A stretch of 45,877 nt of DNA from an uncultured Thiodictyon sp. (lineage in GTDB: Bacteria; Pseudomonadota; Gammaproteobacteria; Chromatiales; Chromatiaceae). Every line of letters starts with the position of its first letter. The stretch's first letter is position 1. Shown here piece by piece: positions 38,956 to 45,877 of this stretch. The position numbers and the translations under genes were made by a program. The stretch covers positions 1-45,877 of the forward strand of contig NZ_CAJAXH010000220.1 in NCBI RefSeq assembly GCF_903946935.1, in the 5' to 3' direction. The notes below the pieces were generated by a model. It ran no database searches and was not told the DNA's origin. It saw nothing but the letters and a program-made list of their open reading frames with translations.

Positions 38956-39831
38956 CTAGCCCCTTGCCCCAGTCGGCCGGCGGCAGCGAACCAGCGGCCA
39001 GACGACATAGCTGGCCAGGGTATAGGCGAGTGTGCCCCAACCCAGGGCCAGCAGCAGGGGCTGCGCCAGCGGATCGTCGGCCGCCTGGGCGATCAGGACG
39101 ATGGCGCAGCCGGCGCACAGGGTGATCAGGGTCAGATGGGTTGCCGCGTGGGTTGCACCCGCGCTGAGGCGCGCGGCCAGTCGGGCGCCGATCCAGGCCG
39201 ACAGCACCCCGCCGCCGAGCCCAAAGGCCACGTCCACCGGCCAGTGAACCCCCACCGCGATCCGGCTGAACCCCACCAACAGCGCGACCAGTACCCAGAG
39301 CGTCCGGGCCTCCCAGTGGCGGGCGTAATAGACGAGCACGCCGCAGAAGAGCCCGGCGGTCACGCTATGGCCGGAGGGGAAGCTCAGCTTGCGCAGTGCG
39401 GGGCCGAGCAGGTTGAAACTATCGGGCGGCAGCACGGCGGGCGGGCGCGCCGCGTCGAACAGTGGCTTGAGTCCCCGGCTGTAGGCGACCGCGACGAGCC
39501 CACCCAAGACCAGCGCCCAGAAGACCAGCGGGTAACGTCGTGCCAATAACAGGCCGAGCACGAAGGGGGCTAGATCGCCACCGAGGGCGGTGAGCCAGGC
39601 CCAGACCCATGGCGGATAAGCGCCGGCGGCGGCGTTCAGCGCGATGAAGCCCCCGTGATAGCCGCCGACGAGCCAGAGGCTGAGGCCGATGGTGAGGCAG
39701 GCTGCGGCCCAAGCGGCCAGCCAGACCCCGCCGTGGGATGGGGTAAGCTGGGTGCGCAGCGCCCCGGCGGTGAGCGTGCGGTCGAGGTCGGTGCGCAGCC
39801 GGGCAAGCAAATTCATAAGGCGTTTTTCCAT
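38956..39831 (-). CDS. PAP2-superfamily membrane phosphatase
   Basis: About 291 residues from MEKRLMNLLARLR (an upstream frame exists but is Arg/Pro-rich). Multi-pass membrane protein with the three phosphatase motifs: KPLFDAARP (K-x6-RP), PSGHS, and SRIAVGVHWPVDV (SR-x5-H-x3-D). Lipid phosphatases of this kind dephosphorylate undecaprenyl diphosphate, phosphatidylglycerol phosphate or lipid A; substrate not predictable here. A recycling role with UppS is plausible. Divergent from the hydrolase at 40059. Confidence 0.88.
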   Translation of the reverse strand: MEKRLMNLLARLRTDLDRTLTAGALRTQLTPSHGGVWLAAWAAACLTIGLSLWLVGGYHGGFIALNAAAGAYPPWVWAWLTALGGDLAPFVLGLLLARRYPLVFWALVLGGLVAVAYSRGLKPLFDAARPPAVLPPDSFNLLGPALRKLSFPSGHSVTAGLFCGVLVYYARHWEARTLWVLVALLVGFSRIAVGVHWPVDVAFGLGGGVLSAWIGARLAARLSAGATHAATHLTLITLCAGCAIVLIAQAADDPLAQPLLLALGWGTLAYTLASYVVWPLVRCRRPTGARG

Positions 39832-40058
39832 CGTGGCCGACCGGGATGTAGGGACGGTTGGGTCGGCGGCTCGGGGTGTGTAAGGCTGTTTCAACCGCGT
39901 GAACGCTAAACGGGCCAACGCTAAAGGTCAACCGCGGTGGCGTCCGTCAGTCCGCTGCGGGGGAGGGAGGCCTGGAACCCTGGCGCTACGCGCGCTTGCA
40001 ACCGGGCCAGGAACCTGATCAAGTCGGTTTTCTTGGTGAAACGTCTTGGGGGGATGCG

Positions 40059-40844
40059 ATGCCGCTGCGGTTGCACCATCGGCACTATGGCGAGCCCGGT
40101 TCGCGGGCGCTGCCGCTCCTGCTCATCCATGGCCTGTTCGGCTCGGCGGCCAATTGGCACGGGATTGCCCGGCGCTTGGCCCATGACCGCCGGGTCCTGG
40201 TGCCGGACCTGCGTAATCACGGGCGCTCGCCCTGGGATGCGCGGATGGACTACCAGGCGATGGCCGCGGATCTCGCGGCATTTGTGGACGGCGAGGGCAT
40301 CGCCCGGGCCCACCTGGTGGGTCACAGCATGGGCGGCAAGGCGGCCATGTGGTTGGCACTGTCGGCGCCCGAGCGGGTGGGCTCCCTGGTGGTGGCCGAT
40401 ATCGCCCCGGTGACCTATGCCAGCCGCCATGGCGCCCTGGTCAGCGCCCTGGCCGCGCTGCCGCTGGCGCAACTCACCGACCGCCGGGACGCGGACGCGC
40501 GCCTGGCGCAGACGATCCAGTCTGCGGCGGTGCGCGGCTATCTGCTCCAGAACCTGGTGCATGAGCGGGCCGGCGGCTGGGGTTGGCGGGTCAATCTGGC
40601 GGTGCTCGCCCGCTCCCTCGACCAGATACTGGGCTTCCCGGCGGCCGGCGGCCTGCAATTCCCCGGCCCCGTCCTCTTCCTCTACGGCAGCCGCTCCGAC
40701 TATGTGTCCGGCGCTGGCCTGCCGCGCATCCGCGCGCTCTTCCCCCTGGCCCGCCTGCGCACCATCGCCAACGCCGGGCACTGGGTCTATGCGGACCAGC
40801 CAGACGACTTCATCGCGGCGGTGTCGGGGTTTCTCAGGGATTGA
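40059..40844 (+). CDS. Alpha/beta hydrolase, YbfF-like esterase
   Basis: 261 residues from MPLRLHHRHYGEPG. Oxyanion region LLIHGLFGSAANW, nucleophile elbow GHSMGG (S90), DLRNHGRSPW, SRSDYV for the acid and ANAGHWVYADQP for the His. The DLRNHG(R/L)S block is typical of the YbfF/ABHD11 group of thioesterase-like enzymes. Natural substrate unknown. The upstream in-frame extension (from 39996) is not conserved-looking. Confidence 0.88.
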   Translation: MPLRLHHRHYGEPGSRALPLLLIHGLFGSAANWHGIARRLAHDRRVLVPDLRNHGRSPWDARMDYQAMAADLAAFVDGEGIARAHLVGHSMGGKAAMWLALSAPERVGSLVVADIAPVTYASRHGALVSALAALPLAQLTDRRDADARLAQTIQSAAVRGYLLQNLVHERAGGWGWRVNLAVLARSLDQILGFPAAGGLQFPGPVLFLYGSRSDYVSGAGLPRIRALFPLARLRTIANAGHWVYADQPDDFIAAVSGFLRD

Positions 40845-40876
40845 GCCGCTGGCTCCCGCCCCCCTGGCGGGGGGGC

Positions 40877-40966
40877 TCACTGCAACCAGGCCCTGGCCTG
40901 TTGCGCCGACACCGGGCGTGATAAGAGATAGCCCTGACCATAGGGGCAACCCATGGCGTGACAGGG
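40877..40966 (-). pseudogene. 3' scrap of an EAL-domain (c-di-GMP phosphodiesterase) gene
   Basis: On the minus strand about 28 codons ending at a TGA (40879-40877) read CHAMGCPYGQGYLLSRPV and then SAQQARAWLQ. This is the unmistakable end of EAL domains (LGC..GQGY.FSRP.....W/L). Upstream of it the frame degenerates into Pro/Gly with no further domain, and the rest of the gene is gone. It is wedged between the hydrolase and argG, marking a deletion or insertion junction. Confidence 0.7.
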
Positions 40967-41053
40967 GGGCCCTAAGGTTTGGTGTGCCGACCGAGCGACA
41001 CGCCCCGCCGCGCTCTATACTGGCCGTTTTTCCGCAAATTCGAGAGCAAGACG

Positions 41054-42274
<1,221 letters not shown>

Positions 42275-42283
42275 GGCTTAGGG

Positions 42284-42320
42284 CCAGGATCGGCGGCACC
42301 TTGGTTGCCGCCGATCCTGG
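42284..42320. terminator. Perfect 15-bp hairpin after argG
   Basis: CCAGGATCGGCGGCA (42284-42298) pairs perfectly with TGCCGCCGATCCTGG (42306-42320) around a 7-base loop. No T run follows, so it may act with Rho or as a 3' end stabiliser rather than a pure intrinsic terminator. It marks the border between the high-GC argG gene and the lower-GC island. Confidence 0.6.
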
Positions 42321-42363
42321 GTCGAAATGACCATTTTGACCTATTGCATTGGCAGGTTGAGGG

Positions 42364-43377
42364 ATGCTGAATCGAATTAAACTGACGAACTTTGGCCCGC
42401 TGAGTACCCTAAAATGGCTGGACCTTGGATCAATCAATCTCGTCATCGGGGACAACGGCTGCGGCAAGACCTTTCTGCTGAAAGCGATTTACAGCGCGCT
42501 GCGCACCATCGAGAGCTATGGCCGTGGCGATGAGCAGCGTTCAGCCGCAGCGATCTTGGCCGAGAAACTCTATTGGACTTTTCAGGCAGAAAAGATCGGC
42601 GACTTGGTAACCAAGGGAGCGGATGAGCCCTTGTCTTGTCGCGTTATGCTTGATGAACATGAATTCCGCTACAGCTTCGGTAAAGATACCAGCAAGCAGA
42701 TTACCACGCTGGAGAACCATCTGCCGGCGCGGGGCAGCAACTCGATCTTCCTGCCCGCTAAGGAAATCCTGTCACTCCAGCAGATCATTCTCAAGTCTCG
42801 CGAGCAGGATAGTGTCTTTGGTTTTGACGACACCTATTTGGATTTGGCTCGGGCGCTTCAGCATCCGCGAACCGCCGGGAAGAACTACGCTGAGTTCGCT
42901 TCGTCCCGTAAGAGTCTGGAGGATATCATCGGGGGCGTAGTCGAATATGACGACACAGCGGGCCGCTGGCAGTTCCGCACCGGCCGCCACCGCTTTCCGA
43001 TCGGGGTCACTGCCGAGGGCATCAAAAAAATAGCGATTCTCGATACGCTGCTCGGCAACCGCTATCTCGATACACGATCAATCGTGCTCATCGACGAACC
43101 GGAGTCGGCCTTGCATCCCATAGCGATCTCGAAATTGCTGGATATCGTGGCGGTGCTCGCTGGCCGCGGAGTCCAGTTCTTTCTCGCCAGCCACTCGTAC
43201 TTCGTCATCAAAAAGCTGTTCTTGATTTCGCAGCAACAAGGCTTATCGATTCCAGTGATCTCCGCGACCGAGGACGGTTGGATATCGGACGACCTCAAAC
43301 GCGGCATGCCGGATAATCCGATCGTTGCCGAGTCGATTCATCTCTACAAGGAAGAGATCAAGGTTGCACTGCAATGA
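42364..43377 (+). CDS. AAA ATPase (SMC/OLD/ABC-like), gene 1 of a two-gene cassette
   Basis: 337 residues. N-terminus MLNRIKLTNFGPLSTLKWLDLGSINLVIGDNG is typical of AAA_15/AAA_21 overcoming-lysogeny-defect-like ATPases: Walker A GDNGCGKT at 29-36, a signature-like VTAEGIKKIAIL, Walker B IVLIDEPES at 240-248 with ALHP, and a switch motif FFLASHSYF. The middle part is reduced compared with SMC proteins, with no long coiled coil. No TOPRIM domain is fused. The stop overlaps the next gene as ATGA. GC content is visibly lower than in argG and groEL. Related ATPases drive defence systems such as Septu, PARIS and Lamassu; this one I cannot assign to a named system. Confidence 0.85.
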   Translation: MLNRIKLTNFGPLSTLKWLDLGSINLVIGDNGCGKTFLLKAIYSALRTIESYGRGDEQRSAAAILAEKLYWTFQAEKIGDLVTKGADEPLSCRVMLDEHEFRYSFGKDTSKQITTLENHLPARGSNSIFLPAKEILSLQQIILKSREQDSVFGFDDTYLDLARALQHPRTAGKNYAEFASSRKSLEDIIGGVVEYDDTAGRWQFRTGRHRFPIGVTAEGIKKIAILDTLLGNRYLDTRSIVLIDEPESALHPIAISKLLDIVAVLAGRGVQFFLASHSYFVIKKLFLISQQQGLSIPVISATEDGWISDDLKRGMPDNPIVAESIHLYKEEIKVALQ

Positions 43378-43916
43378 CCGATGTGCGCGTTGTTGAGTCC
43401 GGAATGGTTTTCGGGCCGTTTCCTTCCGAGGACTGTTGGGAAATCGAGCACAGCGCTTGCTACCTTGAAATAAGCCAGGGAGTCCAAATCGCCGAATTTG
43501 TCCGGATCGAACATCGCCGGAAGCGCCCGCCACTCATCTGGACGGTGGAGGCCAAGACCGGAAGCCCCAATCCGGCGGTGAAGCAAGACGATTTTGACAA
43601 ATTCATTGGAAAGATATGCGCCAAGCTAACTAATACAATGATGTTGGCAGTAGCGACGTGTCTAGGTCGTCATCCTGACTACAAGTACGAGCTTCCTACG
43701 TCGTTCAAGGTGCTCGATTTGGCTAAAGCAGACTTTCGGCTGGTGCTGGTGATTAAGGGAGACCCGAACCCCTTTCCTGATGCATGGTTGCCGCCCATCA
43801 AAGATGCGCTGGCCCTAAGTCTCCAGCCCCTGGTAAACACTTGGCGACTCTCGCCAACAGCCGTGATGGTCTTTAACCAAGCCTTGGCAAAGCAATATGG
43901 GTTGATCATGGATTAG
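43374..43916 (+). CDS. Hypothetical protein with putative PD-(D/E)xK-like nuclease motif, gene 2 of the cassette
   Basis: 180 residues, family not recognised. The centre reads AEFVRIEHRR...PPLIWTVEAKTGSP: a beta strand ending in E59-A-K61, preceded by acidic residues (E41, E46), which resembles the catalytic core of PD-(D/E)xK nucleases. The next part has KQDDFDKFIGKICAKLTNTMML, then hydrophobic strands (DFRLVLVIKGDP). No signal peptide or membrane segment. Translationally coupled to the ATPase. GC is low (28 of 60 bases in 43621-43680). I infer that it is the effector of the pair; other roles, such as a partner or antitoxin, are possible. Confidence 0.65.
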   Translation: MTDVRVVESGMVFGPFPSEDCWEIEHSACYLEISQGVQIAEFVRIEHRRKRPPLIWTVEAKTGSPNPAVKQDDFDKFIGKICAKLTNTMMLAVATCLGRHPDYKYELPTSFKVLDLAKADFRLVLVIKGDPNPFPDAWLPPIKDALALSLQPLVNTWRLSPTAVMVFNQALAKQYGLIMD

Positions 43917-43983
43917 GCTGGCGATTCGTTCGCCGAATAAGCCCGAGCGCGGCGATAATGGTCGTTTGGGACGTGCTTTTTTC

Positions 43984-44127
43984 GGCCTTGGTCATAACCC
44001 CGGCCACCGCACCAACCGCGAGGTCGTCGGTCCGCACAGCGGACCCTACGGACCCTACGGGCGCGACGCAAGCCGTAGGGTCCGCTGTGTGGACCGATCG
44101 CCGCTGGCCGGAACTATGATCAAGGCC
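43984..44127. mobile_element. MITE-like element C (144 bp) with exact 8-bp flanking direct repeat
   Basis: Ends 43984-44005 and 44106-44127 are inverted copies matching 18 of 22 bases and share the terminal consensus of elements A and B. The core is a hairpin of 24-base arms with one mismatch (44028-44051 with 44073-44096), containing the GTAGGGTCCGC motif. CTTTTTTC flanks it exactly on both sides (43976-43983 and 44128-44135), as expected of a target-site duplication. No coding capacity. Confidence 0.75.
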
Positions 44128-44176
44128 CTTTTTTCCGTGGCCCGGCGGATCGATTTTTCCAATAGCAGCGGACAAG

Positions 44177-44356
44177 ATGAAATACCACGACCGAATCGCA
44201 ATTCAGCCTGGTAAGCGTGGTGGTCGCCCAGTCATTAGCATGACCGCCGATGAGATCATTGAGGACTTTCCGGAGCTGGAAATAGCCGATGCAAGGGCGT
44301 GTCTCGCCTATGCTGCCGACCGTGAGCGTCACGCGGTTGTGCTCAACGCATCGTGA
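44177..44356 (+). CDS. DUF433-family antitoxin, internally shortened (59 aa)
   Basis: MKYHDRIAIQPGKRGGRPVI is the typical start of DUF433 proteins, and MTADEIIEDFPELEIADARACLAYAADRERHAV is their typical C-terminal half. The ~20 residues that normally join them (the RGTRITVYDVLDYLA-like helix-turn-helix piece) are missing, and the frame is kept. DUF433 proteins are antitoxins of DUF5615 PIN-like toxins; no toxin gene follows. The gene is therefore probably a non-functional or orphan relic, lying 50 bases after element C. Confidence 0.6.
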   Translation: MKYHDRIAIQPGKRGGRPVISMTADEIIEDFPELEIADARACLAYAADRERHAVVLNAS

Positions 44357-44760
44357 AACATCGAGGCAAGCCTCGAGGATGACAATGCGCACTGCCTAGA
44401 GATTGAAAGCTGAGGCTTGGCTGGACTGCTCGACGCGCCCGGCCGTGACAGCAGTTATCCGCGGCATCCAGGCCGATGGCTGCCCCGTTCGCGGTGTCTT
44501 GGGGGCAGACGGCCGTAGCTCTGAGCCGCCATTATATTCTTGTGTTTTTCCGGCGCTGTTCGCGCAAGACATCCAGGGGCCACGGTCGGCCCGTAGACTC
44601 GCCACACTGGGGTGCGGCGCTCCCAGGGTCGCGCTCAGGTGCCTGGAAAAGCAATAAAGACTTTATAAATCAATATTTCGTGACGTTTGCTCCGAGCCCG
44701 GATGCTGCCAATGTGGCCTTGCCGCCGCTCCCAATTTTGCCGACCGCGTGTCGTCCCGGC
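44357..44760. other. Stretch without recognisable gene
   Basis: About 400 bases between the DUF433 relic and the groES promoter. Reading frames here are short and show no family motif. A local AT-rich patch lies near 44650-44685. I see no tRNA-like or CRISPR-like pattern. Confidence 0.5.
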
Positions 44761-44788
44761 TTGACACTCGAGCGTTTGTGCCTAATAT
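44761..44788 (+). promoter_or_regulatory. Sigma-70 promoter of groESL
   Basis: TTGACA (44761-44766), a 16-base spacer and TAATAT (44783-44788). The -10 abuts and shares one base with the CIRCE operator, so repressor binding would block initiation. It lies about 90 bases before groES. Confidence 0.75.
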
Positions 44789-44814
44789 TGGCACTCGCTA
44801 GCGGTGAGTGCTAA
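44788..44814 (+). promoter_or_regulatory. CIRCE operator (HrcA binding site)
   Basis: TTGGCACTC-N9-GAGTGCTAA (44788-44796, 44806-44814). The consensus is TTAGCACTC-N9-GAGTGCTAA, so only one base differs. CIRCE sites control groESL by the HrcA repressor in response to unfolded protein load. This points to HrcA control of groESL here, in contrast to purely sigma-32 control in E. coli. Confidence 0.9.
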
Positions 44815-44880
44815 CAGCCCGGGTGCCTTCCCGCGCCGGTGTACCCTCACCACACCCCCATCTTCTGAGGAAATATCCAG

Positions 44881-45171
44881 ATGAATATTCGTCCCTTGCA
44901 TGATCGCGTCGTTGTCCGTCGCATGGAAGAGGAGCGTACCACCGCCGGTGGCATCGTCATCCCCGACTCTGCCACCGAGAAGCCGATCCAAGGCGAGGTG
45001 ATCGCGGCCGGCCGCGGCAAGATCCTGGAGAACGGCGAGGTCCGTCCGCTGGACGTCAAGGTCGGCGACCGCATCCTGTTCGGCAAGTATTCCGGCACCG
45101 AAGTCAAGCTCGACGGCAAAGACTTCCTGGTGATGCGCGAAGACGACATCATGGGCGTCGTCGAGGCCTAA
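44881..45171 (+). CDS. groES: Co-chaperonin GroES
   Basis: 96-residue lid of the GroEL folding chamber. [18 protein letters not shown], the mobile loop [16 protein letters not shown], and the [26 protein letters not shown] end are textbook. AGGA precedes the ATG at suitable spacing. Transcribed with groEL after a 108-base gap, from the CIRCE-controlled promoter. Confidence 0.98.
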   Translation: MNIRPLHDRVVVRRMEEERTTAGGIVIPDSATEKPIQGEVIAAGRGKILENGEVRPLDVKVGDRILFGKYSGTEVKLDGKDFLVMREDDIMGVVEA

Positions 45172-45234
45172 GCGCCGCCTGACCGTCACCCGACGGTCCC
45201 CCAGTTTGCCCCCCAGTGGCCCCTCAGGGCGTGA

Positions 45235-45877
<643 letters not shown>

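Noticed and set aside
44357-44760. Search for a DUF5615 toxin gene after the DUF433 relic
   Set aside because: No frame shows the expected N-terminal Asp-rich PIN-like motif; open frames are short and featureless.

Overview
The window reads as the chromosome of a GC-rich gammaproteobacterium, most likely a purple sulfur bacterium of the Chromatiaceae. The strongest lineage marker is a high-potential iron-sulfur protein gene (33417-33800) with a twin-arginine leader and four correctly spaced cysteines. The core gene orders (map/glnD next to rpsB-tsf-pyrH-frr; dxr-rseP-bamA-skp-lpxD-fabZ-lpxA-lpxB; rlmE-ftsH-folP-glmM) are typical of gammaproteobacteria. I see no rRNA, tRNA or CRISPR array. The genus assignment is inference only.

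Layout. 1-1050: transposase tail, small gene remnants and repeats. 1047-4444 (minus): map and glnD, overlapping by ATGA. 4515-18892 (plus): one long run of housekeeping genes for translation (rpsB, tsf, frr), UMP kinase, lipid carrier and phospholipid precursors (uppS, cdsA), isoprenoids (dxr), envelope proteolysis (rseP), outer-membrane assembly (bamA, skp) and lipid A (lpxD, fabZ, lpxA, lpxB). Most neighbours from uppS on overlap by 1-4 bases and are probably translationally coupled. 18871-22620: repeat-rich island with xthA, a vapBC toxin-antitoxin pair, murI and a small hypothetical gene. 22678-26143 (minus): an unusual three-gene exported or membrane operon ending in a serine-protease/FGE-sulfatase fusion. 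26282-29348: fur, bamE, ratA, glmM. 29539-33231 (minus): folP, ftsH, rlmE. 33417-34428 (minus): HiPIP and an NlpC/P60 lipoprotein. 34739-38807 (plus): trxB, a FemAB/GNAT-like protein, the two N-degron transferases aat and bpt, then infA. 38956-42274: PAP2 phosphatase, alpha/beta hydrolase, a 3' scrap of an EAL-domain gene, and argG. 42364-44356: lower-GC accessory island with an AAA ATPase plus small putative nuclease pair and a shortened DUF433 antitoxin. 44761-45877: CIRCE-controlled groES-groEL, with groEL cut by the window end.

The most interesting signals are these. (1) A two-gene cassette (42364-43916) of an SMC/OLD-like ATPase and a 180-residue protein with an E-A-K putative nuclease motif, overlapping by ATGA, of lower GC and next to mobile debris: a candidate defence system. 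(2) A family of three 144-162 bp MITE-like elements (18944-19105, 22459-22618, 43984-44127) sharing a 22-base terminal inverted repeat but carrying unrelated hairpin cores. One has an exact 8-bp flanking direct repeat and another a 9-bp repeat with one mismatch, and the first sits inside an older palindromic repeat. (3) The three-gene exported operon with a protease-FGE fusion that seems to lack the catalytic aspartate. (4) Gene decay: the EAL scrap, the internally deleted DUF433 gene, and genes whose 3' ends have been captured by repeats (lpxB, folP).
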